57,306 bases of DNA from Apophysomyces variabilis (lineage: Eukaryota; Mucoromycota; Mucoromycetes; Mucorales; Mucoraceae): NCBI GenBank assembly GCA_002749535.1, contig MZZL01000087.1, positions 1-57,306 of the forward strand, in the 5' to 3' direction. This document shows, in pieces, positions 42,299 through 54,067 of the stretch (within the stretch, counting starts at the first letter, position 1; each line of letters begins with the position of its first letter). The notes beneath the pieces were generated by a model. It saw nothing but the letters and a program-made list of their open reading frames with translations. It searched no databases and was not told the DNA's origin. The translations under genes and the position numbers were made by a program.

Positions 42299-44593
42299 TC
42301 AATGATCTGGCTTTTGTCGGGAGCTGTCACGCCTAGACTTTCGACGCTCCCGGCATGCTTCTCGCCGCCTTTCCAAGTCTTCGTTTGTAATCTCAGTCAC
42401 TGATCCGAAGCGACGAAAGGTATTCTGTAGATTTCATGGTAAGACAAAATAGAAAGGACACGTGACTCATTTGCTTTACCTCCAATAGCGTTTGACAGTC
42501 GATCACTCGTTTAGGCATATTCTGTCCCTTTCTGAATAAGTAGGTGTGGAAGAAACGAGAAAAGCATACTACCTGAATCACTTGAAAAATTTCCAGAGAA
42601 TCATTCGAAGACATTATGGATTGCTCACTCATTTTGATTAGTGCTAATGCTACTCGAAAGACAACACTGACACCTTCACTGTTGCATGCGGCAGAGCAAA
42701 TGAGTCATAAAACATGGTTTTATTGAACCTTCTGATGACTTACTAGAAAAAGCAATCCCACACACGGAGTACTGTCTAGGCCATATTTCATTTAGATACC
42801 CGCCCTGTAAACCCATTATACAACATCATGATACCTACCTCGATCGGAAGAATGTTAATAAATAATGTTAGGAACCAATGGCTTGTAACCAAGGTAATGG
42901 TCGGCATGGATACTCCATCTTCTTCGGATTCCCAGAATGACTTGTCCGACATCTTGCTCCAAATAGTGGGCATACGCTCCCAAAGCAGCATCATCAAAAC
43001 ATTTTGATCCAAGTTTGATCCTTCCATGGTAACGTCATATACACCAGCTGGTAATATATTTTGCACAATGGTTACCATGGTCCAAAAAGCTTCTTCCTCT
43101 TTCATAAATAACAATAACATGCCAACTACGAAATTCAATGATTGGCAGTATCCTATAGAAGGGCAATACACCGAGAAGGCTGATAGCACACGTCGTAATG
43201 CAGCGATTGCAGGTACATGGTCCGTGCTCGGGATGCCTGCTGATGCGTTAGATCTGAATTGGACATTTTCAGGAAAGGTTCTATGTAGATCACGTTCGAT
43301 AATATCCGCAAATTCATTCTCATTGCCTAGTTCCCGAGCCTTTGCAACAAACTTTTGATACACTCCTGGATTGGCATCCATTTTACCCTCCGCACCACTG
43401 TAATGTAACCATGCCTAGGATGGATGAGAAAGCGTTTCCGAGAAGAATAACTTACTCGGCCACGCAGATGAGCAGGAATGCCTTTTCGGATGTATCTTCT
43501 TACTGAAAACGGAATTCAATGTTTTTAGTACCTCAGCTAATTCCTTCTGTTCGAATTATCCTTACGTTTTGTACTGCGGTCCGGAAATTTTCCACTATTT
43601 TCATCCATGAATTGCTGCCACCGTGCCTGTCGGCGCTCTAAGACAGGTGCATACAATCTTTCAAACTCGTGGTACTCTTCAATTGAGACCCATTGAGACG
43701 ACTTTCTAAAACCGTATCGATCTCTAAAATTTCGACTGTTACTGGTAAAGTCTTAAAAGCGCGATATGTTCGATTTACACTTCGTTATCTTGGTTGTTTA
43801 CTAACGGAGGATATACGAGCTGTGATCCATCATCGTAAAGCGGTTTAGAAGTGTCGTAACGATGAAAACGTCTGTGAAAATGAAACAACGAGTGCTTTTC
43901 ATTCTCATGATTTCTATGCGGTTTTTTATGTGCTAGCCTGTCTTTGACTGATATCTGCAGAAAGACTTTGTTTGACTTTGATAAAGACGGAATGGGAACT
44001 GTTTCTCCAGACTGTAGCCGGCGCGTTATATTGTCCGTGGGTATACTTGTGCGTGCTTTATCAATTAAGGGCGGATTCCATTGTTGCCATTCATCATTAT
44101 CATTCTTTGGTATTGCCTCGGTTTTGGATAGTTCGACTTCCAATCCTCTTTCTTTTCGTTTTCCTTCTTCAGATGTTTTAAGCTGCTGGGTTGGGTGCGG
44201 TCGCACAGCTCTTCGCATGAGTACACCTTCTATGATCGCTCCTGTTTGTTGCTCCATTGCCGGCGACTTTGAGTCGATATCTTCTCCGCCTTCCTCAGAT
44301 TCGGAATCCGACTCAATAATGCTGGAACACAACTGTGAGGGCGCAATAGGCGGTATTACAGTCGGTAGAGCATCCTGATAAATCTTACTTTTACGAACCG
44401 TTTGTTGATGAGAATGCACAAACGTATCAGAGCGTTGCCGTCTTATGGATTCCGTATAGTGGACACAAAATGAAGATGATCGCGATCTTGGTGGGGCGCT
44501 TGTGGCAATAAAATCTCCAGATGATGTCTTACGAAGTGCTACAGATATCGAAGGATCTGGTTTTCTTTCTTTAGGGGGCTGCAGAGATGTCAT
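42299..44593 (-). CDS. TBC-domain Rab GTPase-activating protein
   Basis: Eight predicted exons (minus): 44593-43779, 43723-43566, 43502-43456, 43414-42839, 42775-42744, 42678-42573, 42527-42480 and 42424-42299. Phases agree and give 635 aa. The first 270 residues are Ser/Pro-rich and probably disordered. The TBC domain begins with RYIRKGIPAHLRGRAW. It contains the Arg finger IERDLHRTFP (Arg about 385) and the Gln finger SIGYCQSLNF (Gln about 431), so it should be catalytically competent. TVLRVWDCFFYEG closes the core. It should accelerate GTP hydrolysis on a Rab; which one is unknown. The start at 44593 was preferred over 44674 because the extension is a hydrophobic run without conserved character. 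The acceptor of exon 2 is the least certain. Confidence 0.88.
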
Positions 44594-45638
44594 GATGAAC
44601 AATAAGAAAGAAAAAACCCGGCAGAGCAGAAGCAGGAGTTGTAAATTTTGTGATCCTCGTGGCTTGAGGAACATTGTGTTACATTCACTGTTTATTGAAC
44701 TCTGTTATTAAACTGCTTTCTCCTATTATATTGTACTTTGCTAGCTATATTGAGCAAATTATGTCAAGTTCGTGGTGTGCTCATTTGAGATGAGCGAACA
44801 CTCGCAACTTGTTTTCCGCTGTTTTGAAGAACCTTTGTGTTCAGAGGAGGTGATGGCTTACGTCAAGTATAATTCAACGTGTGTCAGTGATAAATATTTT
44901 CTAAAAACATCCTTGCTTGTATGACTTTTATTTTGCTATGGACGCTAAATCCATCAAAGCAGTAGGAAAAGACATTCAAGGTTAGTAGACGAAACGTTAC
45001 AATGACTTTTCATTGACCCGACAAGTGTCTTGCCCAATAGTGTGGGCGCTGGCATGCCACTAAATGCATAAAGATAAAATGTGGGCGAGGAAAAGCACAG
45101 GCCAGGAATGTTCATCGGATATACGGAAAGTCCACCTGGGCGCTTTATACAAGGAATATGAGCCTGCTTGAATGTCTAAACTGCAGAAGCAGCGAAGTTA
45201 AGACCATAATACATCACATCTGCTTGATAACCTTTTGCTTTGTCATACTTCAGCCTATGTTCAAAAGCACCTGATGGTCTAGGATTGCCTTGAATATCCG
45301 GAAGCGTGCGGGGCTCTTACTCTCACACATGGAAGTATTACTATAAGTTGCCAATAGCTATACCAACTGATGGCATCACAATTTGCGTTCCAGGCTAGGG
45401 ACAACAGTCTTCTAACTTTAAATCGTTCCATAACAACAATGACATTATATACCGTGATAGCTTTTTTTGCCAATTGCTCCCTTTGAGACATGATCTGCAA
45501 CTTTTTTGACATATATTTCTTTCTTTGCACAATCTTGGTCATTTTTTAGGCTCAGAATTTGTACGGAGAACATGTTTTGTGTTCCCTGTCACAGAACGAT
45601 TCAAACAGCTATCTTTTTATTTACCATAGGTCGCCTGA
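44594..45638. other. Divergent intergenic region
   Basis: Lies between two divergent genes and must contain both promoters. A short ATG-led stretch at 44938 (MDAKSIKAVGKDIQ) is followed by a GTTAGT donor-like site but leads to no recognisable exon. Otherwise nothing is seen. Confidence 0.45.
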
Positions 45639-46766
45639 ATGTTAACAGTACAGAATGAGAATTTCTACAGACGCCTTTTGTACCTTGTCTTCTTCTTGAA
45701 TATACAACTTTCCCTGTCAGCTCCTTTTGAACGCAAGACACGTCGATATTACATCACTGCAGAAGAAATCGAGTGGGACTATGCACCAATGAAGTGGGAC
45801 AACATGCTAGACAAACCTTTAAATGAAACAAGAGCCGGGTTTTATACTGTTCGCTCATCTGACCGTATTGGCTCTAACTACAAAAAGGTTGCCTATCGCC
45901 AGTACAGAGATCCAGATTTTCGCAACCCTGTTCCGCACGATCCCTCATTTGGAATGTTAGGCCCTATTATCCGTGCTGAAGCAGGGGATCGAGTCCATAT
46001 ACTGTTCTACAATCGTGCGTCTTATCCATTTAGCTTGCATCCACATTCAACCAATTGGACAAGTGTAGAATTACCTGGTGCTTCGGTTGAACCAGCTGGC
46101 AAGTTCGAGTATGTCTGGGACATTCCTTTCGATTTTGACTTTCCTGTCAATCAGTCGTCGGTGCTATGGGCTTACGTATCTCGCAGCAATCCAATGAAAG
46201 ACTTAAACTCTGGGTTACTCGGTCCCATTATAGTTTACCAGCCCGGCACTCTTGCCTATCCAACGCCAGGGAGTATGTTCGAAAAACCAAAGGGGTTTGA
46301 CCAAGAAGTTCTTACTGTCATGTTGACCACGGATGAAAACGAATCAAGATATTTGGTGGAATCCGCAAATGCAGCTGGTATAGACAACGCAACGTTAAAC
46401 CGTTTAATGCAAGATCATGATTTTTTGGAGTCTAACCGCATGTATCATGTAAATGGATATGTCTACAACAATAACGCAGAAATTCGCGTTTTCTATGGGC
46501 AGCGCGTTCGTTGGTACATTATAGCTTTTGGTCTAACGGAAGATGACATGCACACGGCCCATTGGCATGGTGGAACCGTTTTGAATCGAGGTCATCGCGT
46601 TGACGTAGTAGATCTCACTCCAGTTAGTTTTGAAGTCTTAGATATGATACCTGATAATGAAGGCCAATGGCTGTTCCACTGCCACGTTGCGTCACATTTT
46701 ATATCTGGGATGACAGCATTTTATGAAGTAGAAAAACAAGACTATACAGGTGATGAAGGCTGGTAG
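45639..46766 (+). CDS. Secreted two-domain ceruloplasmin-like multicopper oxidase/cupredoxin
   Basis: Single exon, 375 aa. Residues 1-28 form a signal peptide (LLYLVFFLNIQLSLSA). Two cupredoxin domains follow and resemble the last two of ceruloplasmin (GLLGPIIVY, DENESRYLVE, FLESNRMYHVNGY). The second domain keeps the expected copper ligands: H305, H308 and H310 in HTAHWH, H347-C348-H349 in LFHCHV, H353 and M358. This gives a complete type 1 site. The first domain has H134-P-H136, but where the second trinuclear-site His pair is expected (HSH motif) it reads LWAYVSRS. A full trinuclear centre is therefore doubtful. Role in metal oxidation or binding at the cell surface is inferred from the family. 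Confidence 0.85.
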   Translation: MLTVQNENFYRRLLYLVFFLNIQLSLSAPFERKTRRYYITAEEIEWDYAPMKWDNMLDKPLNETRAGFYTVRSSDRIGSNYKKVAYRQYRDPDFRNPVPHDPSFGMLGPIIRAEAGDRVHILFYNRASYPFSLHPHSTNWTSVELPGASVEPAGKFEYVWDIPFDFDFPVNQSSVLWAYVSRSNPMKDLNSGLLGPIIVYQPGTLAYPTPGSMFEKPKGFDQEVLTVMLTTDENESRYLVESANAAGIDNATLNRLMQDHDFLESNRMYHVNGYVYNNNAEIRVFYGQRVRWYIIAFGLTEDDMHTAHWHGGTVLNRGHRVDVVDLTPVSFEVLDMIPDNEGQWLFHCHVASHFISGMTAFYEVEKQDYTGDEGW

Positions 46767-47433
46767 TGAAAGATATAAGGCTTATATCGTCATTGTATTG
46801 ATATTATTTTACTATGATAATTAAAAGAGACAATAAGAATAAAATTAAAGAGGATATAATAAGAGAATAACGCTAAAAGTAAGCAAGACTCTTAAAAGGG
46901 TTGTTCTTTATTTCATGAATAATTGCTCGCTTTAAATATCTATAACAATGGCGCATGTTGAATAGGAAGGTGGACAATAAGATAAAAGACCAGTGATTAA
47001 CTAGATTAAAAATGTATTGATCAACTTTATTTTCTTTGAAGCTTATTTATATTAAATGTGAGACATTGTGGAATAGGTAATAATAAAATGTACAGTTGAA
47101 ATTTGATTTTTTATTGGGTAGAGGGGGGAAGACACTACGGCAGTTGAGCACTGCGCCTTTCTAAGCATGTGTCGGAGCCAGAATCGGCACATGAACGGAA
47201 AGACTCTTTTTGCTGAAGCCTTCCAAGAAGTTCTCAAAGTTGCGATTGATTTCCAAGAAGTTCCTAGATACTTCTCGTATCTTCAGCTTTGTAGAAAATT
47301 ACAGAAATATTATACGTATAAATACTTTGGATAGTTTGTAAAAGATAAACATCATCAAATTCCCTCGTACACTTTTATCTTTTACTTCTATTCTTTTATG
47401 ATTGGGATTTGCCTTGGGCACTCCTCCCCCAAA
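46767..47433. other. AT-rich interval, no gene seen
   Basis: The 3' flank of the cupredoxin gene followed by AT-rich sequence. A short direct repeat TTCCAAGAAGTTC occurs twice near 47220-47265. Confidence 0.5.
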
Positions 47434-47670
47434 TTATTTGAGCGCCGTTATGATAAAGTAGACGCCGCTTGATATATAAGCCAGTAAGAATGTCAAGAAA
47501 AAAGCGGAGGAATAAAGCACAGGTAGCATCCCAACAACTAATAAAGTGCCTAAGACATTAACAGGCTATACAAAGTATAAAATATTAGCTGTTTTACACT
47601 TCGCACTTCTGGGGGGCAAAGCCTCTAGGTATAGAAATAGTGGAGTTGGATGTATATTAGTGTGCTGCAT
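47434..47670 (-). pseudogene. Small membrane-protein ORF interrupted by one TAG
   Basis: ATG at 47670 opens a frame of 79 codons ending TAA at 47434, broken once by an in-frame TAG. The part after the TAG reads as two hydrophobic helices (LGTLLVVGMLPVLYSS, AFFLTFLLAYISSGVYF). It lies just downstream of, and on the same strand as, the Helitron helicase tail, so it may belong to that element or be captured sequence. Family not recognised. Confidence 0.4.
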
Positions 47671-47719
47671 AGTGTAATTGGGAATAACTGAGAATAATAG
47701 TTGTATAAAAAAACATATT

Positions 47720-48416
47720 TTACAACGCTAGGAAAGCATTATGATATATAACGTTTTCGTTAATAGGTTGATGGATATCATTTCACTCACACATGATTCT
47801 TAAGTTGGAGGCTTCAGTCACTCTTAACAGAGCGACATGTAGCTGACCATAAGAGAACATAGATTGTGGGAGGGATAAACCAACACGATTTAGGGTCTGA
47901 CCTTGCGCTTTGTTGATTATTATAGCGAATGCAGGTTTCACTGAGACTGTTTTCTTGCTATGTTGAAAGGCAAGTTGGTATTAGAAACAATGAGCTTGAT
48001 TCAAGATATAGAGATTTATGATCTCACATATCTGCCAGTAGCAATCTCAGCGTCAATAATATGCAGATGTAGAGCTTGAATAATCAAGTGCATGCTATTA
48101 CAAAGGCCAGCCTTGGGATCCATATTGCATAAGAGCATAATCAGCATATTGACCTTGAGATTAAGAGTATATGGTAGAAAAGCTAAGAAAAATAGGTTCA
48201 TTGCCTGGGGTTGGTGAACAGTAGATAGATGTTACCTGCAAATGATAGTCAATTTAAAAAGTTTACAGATACTTGATTCTGATGTTCACGTTCAACAACA
48301 ATTTCAGTGCTGTTGTAAGTGCGGCTTGCTTCTAGGAATAAATTGGTAATAGTATTATTAATCATGTCTATGTGGCGATTTTTCAGTATAAAGATAGCAT
48401 AATCAGTAAAAAGTTA
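47720..48416 (-). pseudogene. C-terminal fragment of a Helitron (Rep/PIF1-like) helicase
   Basis: On the minus strand the sequence passes through blocks of the Helitron helicase in the expected order. First is AIFILKNRHIDMINNT, then FLPYTLNLKVNMLIMLL with NMDPKAGLCNSM. Next is SVKPAFAIIINKAQGQTL with RVGLSLPQSMFSYGQLHVAL, then NVIYHNAFLAL and a stop. Frame interruptions and altered residues (LLCN for LLRN, CNSM for CNGT) show decay. The Rep and N-terminal helicase parts are absent, and no CTRR end was identified. Confidence 0.75.
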
Positions 48417-48905
48417 GGTATCAATAGGAGAGGTAGTGTTAGGTACTGGGTGGTATATAGCAGCAATAAGGTTTGTCATATTTGACATAACATAAGTATT
48501 ATACATACTACTTCCACTAAGTCTAAACTGTTGTATCCATAGCTATAATGGATACTCTCACTACTCCGATTATGTCTAAATAGGGAAGATGGACTTTAAA
48601 CACGGACTTATATAATACGGGATTAAGCAATCTTAACTCAGTTCCTTAATACAATGAACAATGCCGAGCTTCTATGATCCGCTACGGAGAAGTCTCTCCA
48701 TTATAGAAGGCAATTACAAATAACTTAATACAAAGCACAGTCCATAATCACAGTCCTGTCCATCTAGACCCACAGACATTTTAGTATAAAAGAGTAATGT
48801 TTTTATTTGAATAAAGATGATCCTACATTGAGTCTCGCGTATATTGCTTGTCTCTTTTTTCTCATCAGATAAAACATTACATTTTTTTACGCGAATTCTC
48901 GAATC
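48417..48905 (+). promoter_or_regulatory. Putative 5' LTR/leader of the gypsy element
   Basis: Noncoding sequence directly before gag. TATAAAAG at about 48784 is about 120 bases upstream of the gag ATG. LTR borders could not be fixed because the 3' end of the element is missing, so there is no second LTR for comparison. Confidence 0.4.
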
Positions 48906-51900
48906 ATGTCTCAATCCAACGTACCTGCTACTGGTTTCTCTGGTTCTTCTGGTTCCTCTGGTTCTCCTGGTATCCCCAACTCACCTGCAATGTCCGTTGA
49001 CTTGCAACTGAGCGATGTTTCCTCTCTTTCGGGTTCTGAGGCTGGTTCAGTGTCTAATTTTAGTAGCATTGACCGCAAAAAAGAGGCCATCGAACGAATG
49101 TCGGAAAGGTTGGCTACTTTGGCTGAACGCTTGGCCATGGATCTTCCTGCTGAGGAGCTCGCTGCTGTTCGTGAACAGTATAAGCAACTCAATAAAAATC
49201 TCGAGATGGTGTTGTCCACTTACCGCCGGTTAACAAAAAAGCCCAAAACCACTACGGCATCTACCACTGTCCCCATCTCTCATACCATGGTTCTTCCCGG
49301 TGACTTACCTCTATTCCAATGGTCTGGCAACGTCATTAATTCCAAGAAGACAGTCTTTGAGACTGTGGAGGAATGCCTTGACTGGTTTGAGGACGTGGTG
49401 CAATCCTACCGTCAAAGCATGGATGACAATTGGCACCTTCTCCTTCCTCATATGTTGTCACCGGAACAACGTTCCTGGTTTGACGCCCATTTACGTCCAT
49501 ATCCGGAAAGACCCTGGTCCTTTGCGCGCAAGGTCATTATGAAGAAATATGGTATCAACGATGCCGAGCGCCAAGCCCAATGAAGCAAGGATCTGGTCAA
49601 TTTGACCATGTCGAAAGATGAATCGGTCGATAGATACACGGACAAATTCCATCGCATCCGTCATGAAGCTGGTTGGGAAAACGACCACAAATCTGCTGCC
49701 ATTTATATCAACTCTCTCATTCCGGAACTCACTCACCATGTTTGGCTCGTGCAAGTGAACATGCCCTCGGAGCAACGGAGTAATGTTGACCATGCCGCTG
49801 CCATTGCCCGCTCCTTGTATGGGAAGGTCGTACTCTCTCGCCACAGTTATGAATCTCACAACGTGGTCGTGTCTGGTCTGTTTGGTGCTCGCCCTGGTGT
49901 GGTCGTCGCTTCCTCATCCTCTTCTTCTGGTCCTTCCAGGTCGTCTGGTGTCAGTGGCAAGCAACGTGAATCTGTCCGCAAATACTGCTGCATGCATGGC
50001 AAGGGCAAACATTCGTCTGAGGAATGCCGAGGTATCATTGACTTGCTGAAAAGCAAAGGTGGCCGGGTTCAAAAACCCTCAGGCAACGATCAGCATGCCG
50101 GTTCTCATGGTTCTGACAAACACAAGACGTGTTTCAAGTGCGGTGCTTCGTGGTCTCCAGGCCATTCTTGTGGAAAAGGCAAAACGTTGGCAATCCGCTC
50201 AGCCACTCTGGCCAAAAAGGATGACGTTGACTCCGCCGCCACATCCACTTCCACCTCCGCTCCGACTGCCACAGAAGACGTGGTGATGGAAGAATCTGAC
50301 CTGGACAACGCGTTTTACAACGCATGCACTATGAGTAAGTCAACACATGTAAAAGCTCTCTGTTCAGCACAAAACACTAATACTTTCTTTGTATCAATTG
50401 TCATACAGGATAAACCCTTGTGGGCTTTCATCAACACCAGCACTACTTTCAGTGCTGTCTCCCCTTCTGTCTGCTGCCGCCTTTCATTGGTTGTGACACC
50501 TTGCTCCGGCAAGATCGGTCTGGCTTCTGCAGGAGCTTTTGTTGATAGAATTGGTACAACAAAGAAAATAAAAGTTGTTCACAATGGAAAAACTGTCTTC
50601 CATTTTTTTGATGTGTTTGAATTAAATGAGAACGCCGATGTTTCCATTGGCATAGATCTTATGCCTCACCTTAGTATTTATCTTATGGGATTAGCTCCTT
50701 GCTGGCACAAATCTGGATTACCTCAATTACCTGAGCCTATTGATCAGATAGAGCCCAACAATTCATCTGTTGGTTCCCTTCATGATCAACAAACGTTTCA
50801 GAAATCCATTTAACCTCATCTTAAAGCAAACAGTCTTATTTCCAAGACTTCATTCTGCACTATGCCAGAATCAGTTATCCGCTTAGACACTTCTATAGGC
50901 AAAACTGCTTATTGCTGTCAATATCCTTTGCCACAAATTCTGACTCCTATTATACAGGAGCAAATTGACAAATGGCTCAATGATAGTATCATTACATATG
51001 CACCCGTCAACATGGAATGGAACAGTCCATTAACATTTGCTCCTAAGAAGGACGCTCAGGGCAATTACACAGGTCGACGTCCATGTCTTGATCCATGACA
51101 TATTAATAACCTCTTGCCTGACTATCGTTTTCTATTACCTCTTATCTGAGAGATTTTTCAGAAGCTTTCTGGTACTACCATATTCACTACATTGGATTTG
51201 AAAAACGCTTTTCACTGGTTTAAGATTTATGAACCGCATCAACACAAAACCGCTTTTACTTTTAATGGCATCCAATACATGTTTAAAGGCTGTCCTTTTG
51301 GATTGGAACCAATCTCTTCCAAATTCCAAAGAGTCATGAACCTTTTGTACAAGGACACACCATTCATCTTAACCTTTGTTGACGACATTATCGTCTTCTC
51401 AAAATCACTTGAGGAACATACTGTACACGTTCAACAAGCTATTCAAAAACTTACGAACGTCAATCTCATACTAAATCCAGACAAATGTCATTTTGCACAA
51501 CAGTCTGTCCACTTACTGGGATTTTGCCTTAGTGCACAAGGCGTTTCACTGAACCTGCGCAAGGTTACAAATGTTGAACAATGGCTATAGCCCAAAACAG
51601 GCAAAGATATCCAACGCTTTCTAGGGCTCGTCAATTACTTCAGAGAACACATCCCTTTAATCTCTACACTTACTGCACCATTGGACCAATTATGCAACGC
51701 TGGTAAACTAGATCATCTTTGGACCAATGAACAGCAAGAGTCTTTTTTCAAAGTCAAACATGCGCTACAACATGCACCTGTACTTAGCCCAGCTGATATA
51801 TCCTATCCTTTCTGTGTTGCTACTGACGCATCCAACGTGGGAATTGGTGCCGTGCTTTACCAGGTTATTAACGGCCATTATCGCTACATTGGTTTCATGG

Positions 51901-52213
51901 CTCATTCATTATCTAAATCTAAATGCAACTATTCTATGACCAAATGTGAACTTTTGGCTATTGTATACACTTTTACAAAGTTCTACCAATTTTTATGGGG
52001 TCGTCATTTCACTTTGTTTACTGACCACAAAGCATTGGTCTATTTACACATGCAACTCATCGCTAGCCTGATGATGATCAATTGGTTAGACACCATTTAC
52101 GATTACCATTGCACTATTATACATTGTTCTGGGGTAAAAAACGTTTTGCCCAATGCTTTATCTCACCTTTTTGACCCTGCAAAAATGCTGATAGAGGGTA
52201 ATACGGTCAAAAC

Positions 52214-52433
52214 TATGGTATTCTGATAAAGTGTATTAAGGTAGATTCATGAGCCATATCCTTTACATACATCAATTGGACTTGTTTCAGATGTATAATC
52301 TCCATTACAAAAGATTTATTCTTTAATTGTTAAACATGGGTTCTTAGTTCATAATCCTTCTTTCAGGAATAAACACCAGTCTCAACGTATTCTCTTGTTT
52401 GAGTCTCTGTGTCTGATCTATTATCCATCTTAA
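52214..52433. repeat. Dispersed repeat A, uninterrupted copy
   Basis: About 220 bp homologous to the two halves flanking the CACTA element, here continuous across the insertion point (ATTGGACTTGTTTCAG). It sits inside the gypsy pol region, between RNase H and integrase. Confidence 0.75.
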
Positions 52434-52527
52434 TACAACAAAAACGCCTACAACTGAACAGAAATNCTCTGTGTCTGATCTATTATCCATCTTAATACAA
52501 CAAAAACGCCTACAACTGAACAGAAAT
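52405..52527. other. Assembly gap: single N flanked by an exact 61-bp direct duplication
   Basis: 52405-52465 and 52467-52527 are identical, separated by one N at 52466. This is the usual trace of two contig ends joined without merging their overlap. Confidence 0.9.
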
Positions 52528-52782
52528 ACCTGTCACATAAAGCGCAACTAGACTACATCACACCACCTGAAACAGAACATGCTGATATTATATTGCAAGC
52601 ACATCTGAACGGTCATTTTGGCGCAGAAGCAATCATTAACGCAATCCATAGTGACAGAATGCATTGGGAAAATCTCAAACGCGATGCTCTTAATGCTGTC
52701 GCCAGTTGTCCAGAATGTCAGCGCTTCAATATTGCTAAACATGGTTATCATCCATTATGCAGTATTACAGCTAACACTGCAG

Positions 52783-53297
52783 TAGAGTAGGCGTTTTACC
52801 CACATTTTACCCCTGGGTAATACATGATGTTTTACCCACTTTCCCATAGGGGGAGCAATCTTTAGTATTGTTCAGTCTCTCCTTTCCCAAAAGAGAAAAA
52901 CTAGCAAATGTAAAAATATAAGCAGTATGACAGTGTATGTGTGATTCCTAGGAACTGCGTCAATATTTATATCACGCGCTTTTAACATGGTTTTTTTTTC
53001 TTTTTTATGGGGTTATTCGCATTTTCTTTTTATTATTGGTTTTTTTTCACAAACTTTTTCCTCTGCTTTTTTTCACTCTATGGCGTTTTCAGTACTTCTT
53101 CATCAGCAAACTCACTTTCACAATGTTGATGATATATCATCTTAATGACATACATCCTTGACTTGAAAGCGTGTTCTTTACTGGTAAGCTTTTATCTTCA
53201 TTTGACAGCACCTCATTCTTTTTTTCTTTTGATAGCCGATATAATTGCAATGTTATAGGAAAGCTTGCTTCTTACTTTTAACTAAGGTATTTTGATT
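52783..53297 (+). repeat. ~515-bp repeat B, copy 1
   Basis: From TAGAGTAGGCGTTTTACCC to CTAAGGTATTTTGATT; matches 56388-56899 with scattered substitutions. It is noncoding. The first 70 bases contain three TTTTACCC words and a GGGTAA/TTACCC dyad. It starts exactly where the gypsy integrase reading ends. Confidence 0.85.
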
Positions 53298-54067
53298 AAG
53301 GCTCGCAATTTTGGACCAACCGTCCTGATACCGACCTGTACCAAACCATACCATCGATCTCAGTCTGTAAGTTTTGGACCAAACCCCTTGGACTGACGGT
53401 CTTGGTTTGTAGATTTTGGACTGATCTTGGTTCAGGTAAACCGTCCCAACCCGACCGATTGGACCGTCAGTCATGATAGTAGTTTTGGTTTTCAAAAACA
53501 ACATTATTACCTATAAAGTATTATTGGAGAAAAACTTTCACAACAAGTAAAATAGTTTTATTTAATCAGTTCATAGTATTTTATTTTTGCTTATAGTATG
53601 CACAAACAAAGAATTATTTGTAAGTTAGTATTCTATTCTTCTTATTGTTATTATTGATAATTGTTCTTTTTTTCAACATTATATGCCATACTGTTTTCAA
53701 GTAACAGTAATATTTGGTATGAAAAAGTTTTTGAAAGGTAAACTCTTACCTTAGATTTCTGTAGTAATCACTGTTCACTTACCAAATTTATAAATTCTCC
53801 ATAGCAATTTGGGCAACCAAGCATTGTACTTTTTTGGATGCATATCCTAGCTGTAATCACCCTCACAATGACGTGATAATATATACATTGGAGCTTCGTT
53901 ATAGGAATCAATACGAAATTGTTCAATATCTGGTTAGATATAGTGTTGATCGATTTCTTAACATACATACGTTTTTTCATAGTGCATTGTGATGACGATC
54001 TGTGTAACTTGCAAAAAAGCTATAAATTAAATGTGTAATTATGGTGGAGTGTCTGTACCTTTAAAAC
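53298..54067. other. Noncoding interval between repeat B and the hAT fragment
   Basis: The first 180 bases carry repeated GGACC/GACGGTC words, including a dyad GGACTGACGGTC (53390-53401) with GACCGTCAGTC (53462-53472). The rest is AT-rich. No gene. Confidence 0.5.

Larger units (their letters stand above)
48906..52788 (+). pseudogene. Ty3/gypsy gag-pol, degenerate and 3' truncated
   Basis: One reading frame runs from ATG 48906 to 52226 without frameshift but with five in-frame stops: 49581 TGA, 50811 TAA, 51096 TGA, 51147 TGA and 51588 TAG. Gag is Ser/Gly-rich then helical, with a zinc knuckle (CFKCGASWSPGHSC). The protease region has FINTSTTFSAVS where D(T/S)G is expected. RT is recognisable by TLDLKNAFHWF and FVDDIIVFS. 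RNase H has VATDASNVGIGAVLYQ. After a repeat insertion (52214-52433) and the assembly gap, an integrase zinc-binding HHCC block follows (HLNGHFGAE, CPECQRF). It ends abruptly at the ~515-bp repeat. The element cannot encode a working polyprotein as it stands. Confidence 0.88.

Noticed and set aside
45279..45542. Minus-strand frame of 87 codons upstream of the cupredoxin gene
   Set aside because: No motif, no splice context and unremarkable composition in a divergent promoter region.
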